Below are positions 21,106 through 32,973 of a DNA stretch of 64,000 nucleotides, in pieces; position 1 is the first letter of the stretch; each line of letters begins with the position of its first letter. Both the position numbers and the translations under genes were made by a program. This DNA is from Gaiellasilicea sp963789355 (GTDB lineage Bacteria; Actinomycetota; Thermoleophilia; Gaiellales; Gaiellaceae): positions 1 through 64,000 of the forward strand of contig CAWBKK010000005.1 of assembly GCA_963789355.1 (NCBI GenBank). The letters are read 5' to 3'. The notes under the pieces were generated by a model. It was not told the origin of the DNA and made no database searches. It saw nothing but the letters and a program-made list of their open reading frames with translations.

Positions 21106-21484
21106 TCAGTGCCGCTTCAGCAGCTCGTCCCGCGTGACGTTCAGCGTCAGCCGTCGCCGGAGACCGACGCGATCTGCTCGGGCAGTCACGTAGCGGTCGG
21201 CCGCGAACAGCCCGCTCGCGTCGACGCGCACGAAGCCCTGCTGCAGCAGCCGCGCGCGCACTGCCTCGGGCAGCTCGTCGGGCGCGAACGACCTCGGCGA
21301 TGTTGTCGATCAGCGATTGTCGCTGCGCGCTCGACGGTCGCTCGAGCGTCGCCGCCTCGACCTCGGGCGTTTCCGGGTCGTCGTCGCTCGAACTTGCACG
21401 CCAGTCGACCTTGCCGATCTCGTGGTGGCTCGCTGTCGAAGACCTTCATGCCTTCGTGGACGCTCTGAGCGATGCCGTTTGCAT
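21106..21484 (-). CDS. Conserved hypothetical protein, PRC-barrel/DUF2171-like N-terminus
   Basis: A GGAGGAGGATCAG ribosome binding site precedes the ATG at 21482-21484. Allowing two or three indels, the protein of about 125 residues reads MQNGIAQSVHEGMKVFDSE, HEIGKVDWRASSSDDDPET, SAQRQSLIDNIAEVFAPDE, ARLLQQGFVRVDASGLFAAD, RYVTARADRV and NVTRDELLKRH. The start resembles the short barrel of PRC/DUF2171 proteins (V-x-E-G-M-x-V-x-D-x-x-x-x-x-I-G-x-V). Its function is unknown. It is convergent with yciB, with the stops 8 bp apart, and lies upstream of ccmG on the opposite side. Confidence 0.65.
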
Positions 21485-21551
21485 CTGATCCTCCTCCATG
21501 GCCGCGGTGCGGCCTGAGAGGATCAACGGCGAGAGGTGCCGCCGGTTCCGC

Positions 21552-22101
21552 TCAGCTGCCCGACGCTGCCTTCTCGATCGCCGGGATCACCTCCGCTCGA
21601 GCGCTTCGGCCATGATCGGGCCGACATGCTTGAAGCGTGATGATGCCCGTCGGCATCGACGACGAAGGTCTCGGGCACGCCGTAGACGCCCCAGTCGATC
21701 GAGACGCGGCCGTTCGCGTCGGCGCCGATCGCGTCATAGGGGTTGCCGAGCTCGGCGAGGAACGCCGCGCGCGTTCTCCGGCGCGTCCTTCTGGTTGATG
21801 CCGAACGAGCCGGACGCCGGTCTGCGGCCTTCAGCGCCTCGAGCAGCGGATGCTCGTCGCGGCAGGGGATGCACCAGCTGGCGAAGACGTTGACCACCGT
21901 CACCTCGCCCTTGAGCGCCGCCGTATCGAAGCCCGGGACGCCGAGGCCGTCGACCGCGGGCAGCGCGAATGCCGGCGCCGGCTTGTCGATCAGCACCGAG
22001 CGGACGAGGCCGGGATCGCGGTCGATGTTCATGGCGAAGACGGCGACGAGCCCGACGAGCAGCGACGAGCGGCAGGACGAAGCAGCAGGATGCGGCGTCA
22101 A
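21552..22101 (-). CDS. ccmG: Thiol:disulfide interchange protein CcmG (DsbE)
   Basis: A membrane-anchored periplasmic thioredoxin that keeps apocytochrome c haem-binding cysteines reduced. The N-terminal helix reads LLVGLVAVFAMNIDRDPG. It is followed by SVLIDKPAPAFALPAVDGLG, the active site VNVFASWCIPCRDEHPLLEAL, GNPYDAIGADANGRVSIDWG, VYGVPETFVVDADGIITLKH and IPAIEKAASGS. About 180 residues. The start appears as TTG at 22099-22101 overlapping the ccmD stop, although an indel makes this less than certain. It is last in the ccmABCDG order on this strand. Confidence 0.92.
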
Positions 22102-22275
22102 GCGGCCGGTCGCCGGCCGAGCGGCGGCGGATGCCCGGCGCCTCGAGCGCGGCGAGCCGCGCCTCGACCCGCCGCGCGTCCCAGCGACGACCCAGGCGAT
22201 CAGCGCCGGCGACAGCACGGCGACGCCGGCATAGGCCCAGACGATGAAGACGGCATGCGGCCCGAGATCGATCAT
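22098..22275 (-). CDS. ccmD: Haem exporter protein CcmD
   Basis: A short single-span membrane protein: MIDLGPHAVFIVWAYAGVAV, continuing LSPALIAWVV and a charged arginine-rich cytoplasmic tail (about 58 residues). The size, the first helix and the position between ccmC and ccmG identify CcmD, which helps release holo-CcmE from the CcmABC complex. The ATG overlaps the ccmC stop as ATGA, and the TGA overlaps the ccmG start. Confidence 0.88.
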
Positions 22276-23050
22276 TGCGCGCCCCTGCCGCGCGGCCTGC
22301 CGCGACAGCGTCTCGGCGCGGCGGCGCAGGATCTCGGTGCGCATGCGCGACGAGGTGCAGCGTCGAGGAACAGCAGCGTGAAGGCGAGGATCATCACGCA
22401 GCAGCGGCGTCAGGATCGAGCCCGGCATGCTGCGGGCCGCCGACGCGGTGAAGACGCTCGCCGGCTGGTGCAGCGTGTTCCACCAGTCGACCGAGAACTT
22501 GATGATCGGGATGTTGACCGCGCCGACCAGCGTCACGATCGCGACGATGCGCGCCGGCGCGCAGCTGGTCGTCGAAGGCGCGCCACAGCGCGATGATGCC
22601 GAGATAGATGAAGCAGCAGGACGAGCGTCGAGGTCATGCGCCCGTCCCATTCCCAGAACGTGCCCCAGGTCGGGCGGCCCCAGAGCGAGCCGGTGAAGAG
22701 CGCGAGCGCGGTGAAGATCGCGCCGAGCGGCGCCGCCGCCTTGCTGCGCGACGTCGGCCAGCGGGTGCCGCCAGACCAGCGTGCCGAGCGCGGCGACGGC
22801 CATCACGCCGTAGACGAACTGGCTGAGCCAGGCGTTGGGCACGTGGACGTACATGATGCGCACGGTGTCGCCCATCTGGTAGTCCGCGGGCGAGTTGAAG
22901 AAGGCGAAGTAGAGCCCGACGGCGAAGAGCAGCGCGGTGAGCACCGCGAGCGGCACGACCAGGGGCCGCGACCAGCGCAGGAACTCGCCCGGGATGGGCG
23001 AGGCGGCGAGAACCAGTTGGGCTTGCTTGAGCGGCGGCGTCGACGGTCAT
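22272..23050 (-). CDS. ccmC: Haem exporter / haem-handling protein CcmC
   Basis: A six-helix membrane protein that loads haem onto CcmE. Readable segments are FAVGLYFAFFNSPADYQMGD, TVRIMYVHVPNAWLSQFVY, GVMAVAALGTLVWRHPLADV, IVAIVTLVGAVNIPIIKFS and VDWWNTLHQPASVF, the last carrying a conserved haem-site tryptophan/histidine region. The tryptophan-rich periplasmic loop lies across a frameshift near 22670. About 255 residues; start ATG 23048-23050 (MTVDAAAQASPTG). The stop overlaps ccmD. Confidence 0.92.
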
Positions 23051-23061
23051 CGGCGCTGGCT

Positions 23062-23732
23062 CTAGTCCTCGGCCGTGCGCAAGGCAAGCGCGGCGGCGAA
23101 GGGCGAAAAGGCGACGGTGACACGAGGCTCAGCGCGGCGAGGAACAGCAGCGCGCGCGCCCGCCGGATCGGCCGCGGCGATCGCGCCGACGCCGAAGATC
23201 AGGACCGGGATCGCGAGCGGCAGGATCAGCACCGGCGCCGATCAGCCCGCCGCGCCGGAGCGCCACGGTGACCGCGGCGCCGATCGCGCCGAAGCGCGAC
23301 CAGCGCCGGCGTGCCGAGCAGCAGCGACAGCACGGTCTGCCAGCCAGGTCGCCAGATCCATCGACAGCAGCAGCGCGAGCAGCGGGGCTCGCGACGATCA
23401 GCGGCAGGGCGGTGAGCAGCCAGTGCGCGATCAACTTTGCGGCAACGATGGCCTCGAGCGGGATCGCGGCGTGGCGGAAGCAGGAGCAGCGAGCCGTCCT
23501 CGTGCGTCGGCGCGGAACAGCCGGTCGAGCCCGAGCAGCATCGACGAGGAACGCCGCGATCCAGACGATGCCCGGGCGCGAGCCGCGCCAGCAGCGCGCG
23601 GTCGGGGCCGATGGCGAAGGGCACGATCGCGCCGACCATGACGAAGAACAGCACCAGCGTCAGCGCATCGCCGCCGGCGCGGAAGGCGAGCTTCAGGTCG
23701 CGGCGCGATGAGCGGCGGCGAACGGCGCTCAT
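23062..23732 (-). CDS. ccmB: Haem exporter membrane protein CcmB
   Basis: CcmB is the permease partner of the CcmA ATPase. The protein starts MSAVRRRSSRRDLKLAFRAG and continues DALTLVLFFVMVGAIVPFAI, GPDRALLARLAPG, RADHEDGSLLLLRHAAIPLE, KLIAHWLLTALPLIVASP and LLLGTPALVALGAIGAAVTV, with six hydrophobic segments and a C-terminus LALRTAED. About 220 residues. The ATG overlaps the ccmA stop as ATGA. Multiple single-base errors, for example near 23150, 23240, 23300 and 23395. Confidence 0.9.
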
Positions 23733-24394
23733 GCGCGCCGCGCCCGAGCGCCAGGCGTCTCGACGCGCGGCCGCGCGAGGCGCGAGGTCGTGGTGCGTCG
23801 CGACGACGGCGATGCCGCCGCTGTCGCAGATGCTCGGTCGATCAGTCGCGCCGACCAGCGCCTCGCCGTCGGCATCGAGCGCGGCCGTCGGCTCATCGAG
23901 CAGCCAGATCGGGCGGTCGGCTGACCAGCAGCCGCGCCAGCGCCAGCCGGCGCGTCTGGCCGGCGGACAGATGCCCGGCCTCGAGTCGGCTCGAGCCCGC
24001 CGAGCCCGACGCGCTCCAGCGCCGCGTCGATCGCGAGCGCCGGTCGCGCCGTTGACGGCGCGCCCAGAAGTCGAGGTTCTCGCGCACGCGTCAGCCGCGG
24101 CTTGATCGCCGGTCTGCATGGCCGAGGAGGTGCAGATGCGCGCGCCGGGCGCTCGTCCGCCGTCGCGGCAACTCGACCTGCCCGGCGTCGGGCCGGACGA
24201 TGCCCGCCAGCGTCAGCAGCAGCGTGGTCTTGCCGGCCCCGTTCGGGCCGCGCAGCAGCAGCACGCTCGCCGCGGCGCGACCGCGAAAGCCGAGCCCGGC
24301 GAACAGCATGCCGCTCGCCGCGCTCGACGGTCAGGCCGCGACACGCAGACGGCGCGCGGCGGCAAGGGCTTGGCGGCTGGCTCATGGCCGCCAT
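23729..24394 (-). CDS. ccmA: Haem exporter ATP-binding protein CcmA
   Basis: An ABC ATPase of about 205 residues. The Walker A segment is LLLRGPNGAGKTTLLLTLAG, followed by IVRPDAGQVEL. Later parts read LGHADAIKPRLTVRENLDFW, the signature region LSAGQTRRLALARLLVSRPP and the Walker B region WLLDEPTAALDADGEALV, then GGIAVVATHHDLA. It powers the CcmABCD step of cytochrome c maturation. Two ATGs (24392-24394 and 24383-24385) are possible starts (MAAMSQPPS). The divergent gene is acnA. Confidence 0.92.
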   Translation of the reverse strand: MAAMSQPPSPCRRAPSACRGLTVERGERHAVRRARLSRSRRGERAAAARPERGRQDHAAADAGGHRPARRRAGRVAATADERPARASAPPRPCRPAIKPRLTRAREPRLLGAPSTARPALAIDAALERVGLGGLEPTRGRASVRRPDAPAGAGAAAGQPTARSGCSMSRRPRSMPTARRWSARLIDRASATAAASPSSRRTTTSRLARPRVETPGARARRA

Positions 24395-24563
24395 GTCCTA
24401 TTGAACGGCCAAGTCACGGCTGGCAAGCGCCGAACGTGATTTCTCTATAAGCCGCGCATAGATTGGAATCGCTTCCAGCCTAGCGCCCTTGCCCCCGGTC
24501 TCGCCGGCCCGCTTCCGGCCGGCTGCCGCGGTGCCCGCTAACGCCAAGCGACAGGCGGCCACC

Positions 24564-27337
<2,774 letters not shown>

Positions 27338-27533
27338 CGGCGCGGACCCTCGTGGTTCGCCAGCCTCACCATGAGGGCCATCGAGCCCGCGCACGCGAAG
27401 GTGAAGTCACGTCTCAGAATGAGACTCGTCCCGTCGCACGGAGAGTCGCGTTGCCGCAATCAACCCGTGACTTCACGGGCTATCGCGCCGATTTGACTCG
27501 CGCTGTGCCAAGGCACGCTGCCTAAAAGATCGC

Positions 27534-28273
27534 ATGTTTTTGCGCCGCTCTTATCGCGGCCGCCGGCATTGCGCTGGCGATCCAGAGCCCGGCCGTGCCG
27601 GCGGGCGAGATCAAGCAGAATCCCAAGGCCGTGCTCGAGCTGTTCACCAGCCAGGGCTGCTCGTCCTGCCCGCCGGCCGACGCGCTGCTCGACGAGCTGT
27701 CGCAAGCAGTCCGACGTCATCGCGCTCGCCTATCACGTCGACTACTGGGACTATATCGGCTGGCCCGACACCTTCGGCAGCAAGGCGCAATTCCGACCGC
27801 CAGCGCGACTACGCCACCGCCTGGGGCTCCTCGCGCATCTTCACGCCGCAGATGGTCGTCAACGGCACGCGACGGCGTCGTCGCCTCGCGCGAAGCGACG
27901 ATGTCGGCGCCGCTGTCGGCAAGGCCGGGCTCGACGCTGCCGGTCACGCTGACCGCGCAGGACGACATGCTCGAGATCACGATCCCAGCCCGACGCCGCG
28001 CTCGGCGACGCGATGGTCTGGCTGGTCAGCTTCCTCGACCGCGCCGACGTCATGATCGAGCGCGGCGAGAACGAGGGCAAGACGGTCGCCTATTCGCAGA
28101 TCGTGACCGGACCGGCAGGTCCTCGGCATGTGGGAGCCGGGGACCGGCGCCCATTTCAAGCTGCCGCTCGCCGAGGTGCTGGCGTCGCCCGCCAACGGGG
28201 CGTGATTCTCGTCCAGCAGGAAGAGGCCGGGCTTCCCGGCCGCATCCTCGGCGCCGCGAGCTTCCTGCGCTAG
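27534..28273 (+). CDS. DUF1223-family secreted thioredoxin-like protein
   Basis: The N-terminus MFLRRS leads into a signal-like hydrophobic stretch, then KAVLELFTSQGCSSCPPADA with a CxxC motif, DVIALAYHVDYWDYIGWPDT, FTPQMVVNGTDGVVASRE and DAMVWLVSFLDRADVMIERG, ending GRILGAASFLR. This is the DUF1223 family (about 240 residues), with a thioredoxin-like fold and unknown substrate, usually near acnA and the ccm genes in Rhizobiales. The CxxC suggests a redox role, possibly in the envelope. Several insertions, near 27708, 27800, 27873 and 27990. Confidence 0.85.
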
Positions 28274-28623
28274 ACGCGCCTCTGCATTCCTGATGCGATT
28301 GAGTCTCGGGCTTCCCGCGCGCTAAGCCTCGCCCGAAAATGCTGAAAGCTCCCGTCTGCCGAAACAGACGGGAGCCCCAAGAATGACTGGTGCATGTAGG
28401 GGGCGGCCGGCAACCGAGCATCATGGTTTGGGGGCTCGGTCAGCCCGGATGCCGGCCACTGGAGGCAATGGTAGATTTGTACCGCCGCTTTCGGGCGCCA
28501 TAGCGAAGAGATTGTGGCGGAATTGCGGAAATAGATCGCCATAATTGCCCCAATCCCGGGCCGCCTGACGCTTGCATCGACCCCGGATTCCCGCAATCAT
28601 GACGTCTGCGTGAAGGAGGCGGA
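28274..28623 (+). other. Intergenic region with a strong hairpin
   Basis: No gene is evident. A perfect 11-bp stem with 6-base loop (GCTCCCGTCTG / CAGACGGGAGC) occupies 28348-28375 and probably ends transcription from the DUF1223 gene, although the following bases are not a clean T-run. The region before 28624 should hold the promoter of the DUF2794 gene. Confidence 0.55.
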
Positions 28624-29018
28624 ATGGCGGAAGAACCATCGCAGCAGGGGACGGCCCGCTTGATCGAGTTCGATCTACCGGCGGGGCCAAGCCGGACCGT
28701 CCCCAGAGAAAAAACTCCCCCCGCTGTGAGCTTCGACCGGCGCGAGCTCGGCGCCATCCTCGACCTTTATGGCCGCAAGGTCGCCCAGGGCGAATGGCGC
28801 GATTACGCCATCGACTTCCTGCGCGAACGCGCCCTGTTCTCGATCTACAAGCGCGCCTCCGAGCGCCCGCTCTACGTCATCGAGAAGAGCCCCAAGCTCC
28901 GCAACAAGCAGGGCCAGTACATGGTGATGAGCCAGGACGGGCGGATCCTCCGCCGCGGCCATGACGCTCACCGCCGTGCTGCGGGTCGCTGGAGCCCAAG
29001 CTCGCCCTCGTGACGTGA
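28624..29018 (+). CDS. DUF2794-family protein
   Basis: A soluble protein of about 130 residues: MAEEPSQQGTARLIEFDLPA, VSFDRRELGAILDLYGRKVA, QGEWRDYAIDFLRERALFSI, YKRASERPLYVIEKSPKLRN and KQGQYMVMSQDGRILRRGHD. It ends EPKLALVT after one insertion near 28965. The DUF2794 family is almost confined to alphaproteobacteria and has no known function. The TGA overlaps the next gene's GTG as GTGA, so the two are co-translated. Confidence 0.9.
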
Positions 29019-29484
29019 TCCGCGTCCGGCCCGCGGTCGAGGCCGACATCCCGGCGATGAGCGCGGTGCTGACCGCGTCGTCACCGAGCTCTGCGGGGCG
29101 GACCATCACGACGATCCCGCCAACATCGCCCAATGGGTCAGCAACCGGACGCCCGAGGGCGTCGCGGAAAATGCTCGGCAATCCGACCGGCAGAGCTTTC
29201 TCGTCGCCGAGCGCGACGGCGCGCTCGCCGCCGTCGGCGCGGTGAACCGGGACGGCGGTCGTCATCTTCAACTACGTCTCGCCGGCGCATCGCTTCCAGG
29301 GCGTCAGCCGCGCGCTGCTCGCCGAACTGGAACAGACGCTGCGCGACTGGGGCTTCGCCGAAGGCAAGCTCGTCAGCACGATCACTGCCCACCGCTTCTA
29401 TCTCGAGGGCGGCTGGATCGACGACGGGCGCGCCGCAGATCGACGGCTTCTCGACCAGCTACCCGATGCGGAAGCGCGCTATAG
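29015..29484 (+). CDS. GNAT-family N-acetyltransferase
   Basis: Starting at GTG in the GTGA overlap: VIRVRPAVEADIPAMSAVL, TELCGADHHDDPANIAQWVS, SFLVAERDGALAAVGAVN, VIFNYVSPAHRFQGVSRALL, AELEQTLRDWGFAEGKLVST and ITAHRFYLEGGWIDDG. The V-x-P-x-x-R-x-x-G-V-x-x-x-L segment is the acetyl-CoA-binding motif A (R-x-x-G variant). About 155 residues. Four or so indels. The substrate cannot be predicted. Confidence 0.85.
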
Positions 29485-29520
29485 TCGGCATCGGGGTTTG
29501 TCGTCCATCGGGAGAACCGT

Positions 29521-30354
29521 TTGGCCTTCATCTGGCACACCGTCTCGCCGCCGCTTAGCGCCTACGTCAACTGCCTCTACCTGGCGGATGAGCCCGCGCC
29601 TTATGCGCGCGACGCGATCTTCCCGCTGCCGGCGATCGACGTGAAGTTCAGACTTCGGCGAGCCCTGGCGCGTGCTGGGATAGCGGCGCGGCCGACACGA
29701 TGCGCGACTTCAGCTGGGTGCCGGCATCTGGAACCGCCATCTGTGATCGAGTGGCCCGAGGCGGACGCAGTTCCTCAGGCATCAGCTTCAAGCCGCTGGG
29801 CGCCTTCATGCCGCTCGATGCCCGGCGAAGTGATGCGCAACGAAGTCGTGCCGCTCGACGCGATCTCGGACCGCGCGGCCGAAGCTGCGGATCGGCACCG
29901 ACGTGCGCGACGATCCGCGAGCGCTTCGAGAATCGCGGAAGAGATCGTCGATCACGCGGATGCGCGACGGGATCGTCGAGCTCAACGAATCGTCGCCTAC
30001 GTCGTCGAAGCAGATCAGCGTCCGGCACGGCGAGGTCGGATCGGCACCCTGCTGCGACGAGTTCGGCGTCACCGGACGCACCGGCCTCACGCTATTCAAG
30101 CGCATGGTAGGCTGCACCCCAAGGAGCTCGCGCGGCTGCACCGGTTCGAGCATGCGCTCCACAGCATCGACGCCGACAGGCCGGTCGACTGGACGGCGGT
30201 TGCGCATGAGAACGACTACTTCGACCAGTCGCACTTCATCCACGACTTCGAGGCCTATACCGGGCTAGATCACGAGCGCCTACCTCAAGCTCCGCCGCAG
30301 GGCCGCGAGAAGCCGAACCACGCCTCGATCCTCGGGATGCCCGCCGCAGGTTAA
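29521..30354 (+). CDS. AraC-family transcriptional regulator
   Basis: The sequence opens AFIWHTVSPPLSAYVNCLYL with a DUF6597-type sensor region (DAIFPLPAIDVKFDFGEPW, ISFKPLGAFMPL) and ends in an AraC HTH pair: GVTRTHLTRLFKRMVGCTPK, ELARLHRFEHALHSID, then NDYFDQSHFIHDFEAYTGL. About 275 residues. The start is TTG at 29521 as read. It precedes the epoxide hydrolase gene by 80 bp on the same strand and may control it. It is a distant paralogue of the regulator at 3.5 kb. Seven or more indels scramble the middle. Confidence 0.82.
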   Translation: MAFIWHTVSPPLSAYVNCLYLADEPAPYARDAIFPLPAIDVKFRLRRALARAGIAARPTRCATSAGCRHLEPPSVIEWPEADAVPQASASSRWAPSCRSMPGEVMRNEVVPLDAISDRAAEAADRHRRARRSASASRIAEEIVDHADARRDRRAQRIVAYVVEADQRPARRGRIGTLLRRVRRHRTHRPHAIQAHGRLHPKELARLHRFEHALHSIDADRPVDWTAVAHENDYFDQSHFIHDFEAYTGLDHERLPQAPPQGREKPNHASILGMPAAG

Positions 30355-30435
30355 ATTCCTACAAGCGCCACAGCCCTGCGACCCTATCCAGAGCGCCGCG
30401 CGGCGAACGGTTCGCCGCTCAAGCTGGAGGCGAAC

Positions 30436-31647
30436 ATGGGAGGGCTCACTCGCCGCGAACCTCCTGGCCGGAGCGACAGCGCAAATGGTTGCACCATCAC
30501 CCCGTTCAAGATCGACGTGCCCGAAGCCCAGCTTCAGGACCTCAAGGACCGTCTCGCGAACACGATCCTCGCCGAGCGAGATCGCCGATCGCCGGCCTGG
30601 AGCTATGGGCCCGACCAGCGCCTACGTCGACGCGCATGCTCGAGCGGCTGCAGAACGGCTACGACTGGCGCGCCCACGAGGCTGCGATGAACCGCTGCCC
30701 GCAGTTCACGACCGAGATCGACGGCCAGACCATCCACTTCATCCACGTGAAGTCGAAGGAGAAGAACGCGACCCCGCTGCTTCTCATCCACGGCTGGCCG
30801 GGCTCGATCGTCGAGTTCCTCGGCGTCATCGACCCGCTGACCGATCCCGTTGCGCATGGCGGCAAGGCGAGCGAGGCCTTCGACGTCGTCATCCCCTCGC
30901 TTCCCGGCTTCGGCTTCTCGGGACCGACGCACGAGCCGGGCTGGAACCATCGGCGCATCGCGCGCGCCTTCATCGAGCTGATGGGTCGGCTCGGCTACGA
31001 CCGGTTCGGCGTGCAGGGCGGCGACGCCGGCGCGATCATCGGGCCGCGAGCTGGCGCGCATCGCGCCGGACAGGGTCATTCGGCATCCACGTCAACGCGG
31101 CGACCATGGGCTTCATCCCGATGGGCCCGATCCCCGACGAGGAGCTCGCGACCTTCAACGAGCGCGAGAAGGTGCGCGTGCAGCGGCTGCAGCGCTTCAT
31201 GGCGGAACACTTCGCCTTCAACGTCGTGCACTCGATGCGGCCGCAGGCGCTCGGCTACGCCATCTCGGATTCGCCGGTCGGCCTCCTCGCCTGGCTCAGC
31301 GAACTCTTCACGAGCTTCGGCGACCGCGTCGACGCGGTCGACGCCGACGACGTTCCTCACCAACGTCGCTGGTCTACTGGTTCACCGGCACCGCCGCCTC
31401 GTCGCTGCGCATGTACTACGAGGCGGCGCACGATCCCGAACGCCTGGGCCCCGAAGGCGAACTCGGGCGTGCCGACGGGCGTCGCCGTGTTCGGCTTCGA
31501 CGAAGTGCCGATCCGCCGCTACGGCGAGAGCTCGAACACCATCGTGCGCTGGACCGAGTACGACGTCGGCGGCCACTACGCGGTGCTCGAAGTGCCCGGA
31601 CGTCTGGGTCGGCGATGTGCGGGCGTTCTTCAGCCGGGATCCGCTAG
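30436..31647 (+). CDS. Epoxide hydrolase (alpha/beta hydrolase with EHN domain)
   Basis: After a short leader, the N-terminal EHN domain reads TPFKIDVPEAQLQDLKDRLA, GWSYGTSAAYV and NGYDWRAHEAAMNRCPQFTT. The hydrolase core shows the oxyanion motif LLLIHGWPGSIVEFLGVID, SLPGFGFSGPTHEPGW, the nucleophile region YDRFGVQGGDAGAIIGPELA, SPVGLLAWLSELFTSFGDRV and a C-terminal GGHYAVLEVPDVWVGDVRAF with the catalytic histidine. About 395 residues, like the EPHX1-type family. The nucleophile Asp is present, followed by Ala instead of the more common Trp. One-base errors near 30600, 31050, 31350 and 31440. Confidence 0.9.
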
Positions 31648-31655
31648 ACGGCCTG

Positions 31656-32040
31656 TCATGCCGATGCCTTCGGCCAGAAGCGGTGCAGCGGCGTGCAACG
31701 GCGACGCCGCTGCATTGACCTTTGCGCGAAGCGCGCTTCGTTGCGCGCCTCGTTCGCGCAGCACCTCGTGCATGCGCGTCTGCCATCGCCGGACCGCTTC
31801 GCTGGTGAACGTAGCTCGACGACATCGCCGTCCACCCGCATGGTCACCGAGACCTTGGGGGTGTCCGCGCTGTCGGTCGTCCGCCTCGGGCTGTGGGCAT
31901 GGGAATGCCGCAACTCCGCGAAGAGCTCGCTCGCAGGACGGAGCGCCGTTGATCTCCTCGTCCGGTAAGCGCGGAGCATTCCGGCGTCGTGGTCGGGTGG
32001 CGGCGGCTGGAGCTTGCGCTGCAGATCCACATAGTCGACG
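31656..32040 (-). CDS. BrnA-type antitoxin
   Basis: Downstream of the BrnT-like toxin on the same strand. Across frames it reads LPDEEINGAP, ASELFAELRHSHAHSP, KVSVTMRVDGDVVE, then FTSEAVRRWQTRMHEVLRE. The R-V-D-x-D-V-V segment followed by the W-Q-T-R-M/I-x-x-x-L-R helix is the ribbon-helix-helix/BrnA pattern. The C-terminus (ending WPKASA) is longer than in most BrnA proteins. The N-terminal boundary is uncertain because of indels near 31810, 31945 and 32040. Antitoxins of this family bind BrnT and repress their own operon. Confidence 0.7.
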
Positions 32041-32299
32041 TGGCGTCCTTCTCGTGCGCTCGCGTCGCGCTTGAGGACACGGAGCGTCCCAGTCGCGCGG
32101 TGCCAGCGCGACGCAGTACGGCTTCGCCGTCCATGCGTCCGAACGCGACGAACGCGCCGCTCGCCATAATCGAAGCGTAGCGTCATCTTCGCAGACGACC
32201 GCCGGACCAATCGATCTCAGTAGACAATCGGTCGAACCCGATGCCGTGCTTGGCGCGGTTCTCGGCGTTCTTGGCTTCGTCCCAGACAAATGGGTCCAT
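32020..32299 (-). CDS. BrnT-type ribonuclease toxin
   Basis: The start MDPFVWDEAKNAENRAKHGI (W-D-x-x-K-x-x-x-N-x-x-K-H-G-I) is the BrnT signature. Then come TLRFDYGERR, FVAFGRMDGEAYCVALAP and, after more indels, a basic C-terminus. BrnT is a RelE-fold ribonuclease that stops translation and is neutralised by BrnA. The expected length is about 90 residues, so the 3' end at about 32020 is an estimate. The start codon (32297-32299) lies 4 bp from a palindromic operator, leaving no room for a normal ribosome binding site, so initiation may be leaderless. Confidence 0.75.
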
Positions 32300-32303
32300 C
32301 GGC

Positions 32304-32327
32304 CAATTAATGTACGTACAATAATTG
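32304..32327 (-). promoter_or_regulatory. 24-bp near-perfect palindrome upstream of brnT (probable BrnA operator)
   Basis: The site is CAATTAATGTAC/GTACAATAATTG, with only one mismatched pair and a perfect TGTACGTACA core at 32311-32320. It is AT-rich against a GC-rich background and ends 4 bp before the toxin start codon, as expected for an autoregulatory toxin-antitoxin operator overlapping the promoter. Confidence 0.7.
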
Positions 32328-32371
32328 CCCGCAAGCCAGCGATCGCCTACGTGTCGTCCCGTCATGCCGAC

Positions 32372-32881
32372 TCACAGCGCCCGCTGCATGTGCACGATGT
32401 CGAGCCAGCGGTCGAACTTGAAGCCGACGCTTCGTAGCGGCCGACGATCGCGGAAGCCGAGCTTCTCGTGCAGCCGGATCGAGCTCTCGCCGACTCGGCG
32501 GTGATCACGGCGATCATCTGCTTGAAGCCGAAGGCCCGGGCGTCGGTCGATCAGCCGGCTCGAGCAGCGCGCGTGCCGATGCCCCTGCCCCTGCGCATCG
32601 GGCGCGCAGGTAGACCGAGTCCTCGCAGGTGAAGCGGTAGGCCGGCCGCGGCCGGTAGATCGAGGCATAGGCGTAGCCGATGGCAGCTCGCCGTCGCGCT
32701 CGGCGACGATCAGCGGATGGCCGAGGTCGGCGATCTGGCCGAACTTCTCGCGCCATGACGGTCTCGCCCGGCGGCTCGGTGTCGAAGGTCGCGATCGAGT
32801 GTCTCGACGTAGTGGCGGTAGATGGCGGTGATCGCCGGCACGTCGGCCCAGGCGAAGGGGCGGATGACGAGCGTCGGACAC
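32372..32881 (-). CDS. GNAT-family N-acetyltransferase (phosphinothricin acetyltransferase-like)
   Basis: Across frames: LVIRPFAWADVPAITAIY, SIATFDTEPPGETVM, EKFGQIADLGHPLIVAERDG, IGYAYASIYRPRPAYRFTCE, DSVYLRPDAQGQGIGTRLLE and SIRLHEKLGFRDVGR, ending FDRWLDIVHMQRAL. The ETSIATF-like start, Y-A-S-x-Y-R-x-R-x-A-Y-x-x-T and Q-G-x-G motif match the Pat/Bar-like GNAT group, which acetylates phosphinothricin, methionine sulfoximine or similar amino groups. About 165 residues. GTG at 32879-32881 is the likely start. The substrate is family inference only. Confidence 0.85.
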   Translation of the reverse strand: MSDARHPPLRLGRRAGDHRHLPPLRRDTRSRPSTPSRRARPSWREKFGQIADLGHPLIVAERDGELPSATPMPRSTGRGRPTASPARTRSTCAPDAQGQGHRHARCSSRLIDRRPGLRLQADDRRDHRRVGESSIRLHEKLGFRDRRPLRSVGFKFDRWLDIVHMQRAL

Positions 32882-32904
32882 AGGGAGCTCCGGACAAAGC
32901 GAAA

Positions 32905-32937
32905 GGGCCGCGGTCTTGCTAGACCGCGGCCCCGTCA
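32905..32937 (-). terminator. Terminator hairpin after the Bax-inhibitor-1 gene
   Basis: A 12-bp GC-rich stem (GGGCCGCGGTCT / AGACCGCGGCCC) with a four-base loop lies about 40 bp past the stop at 32974. Read on the minus strand it is followed by TTTCGCTTT, consistent with intrinsic termination. Confidence 0.75.
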
Positions 32938-32973
32938 ACTTCCAATCAGACTTGCTGATTGCTCGGCTACTGC

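Noticed and set aside
31693..31968. Plus-strand open frame of 91 codons opposite the antitoxin
   Set aside because: The minus-strand frames carry BrnA and BrnT signatures. The plus-strand frame has no recognisable features.
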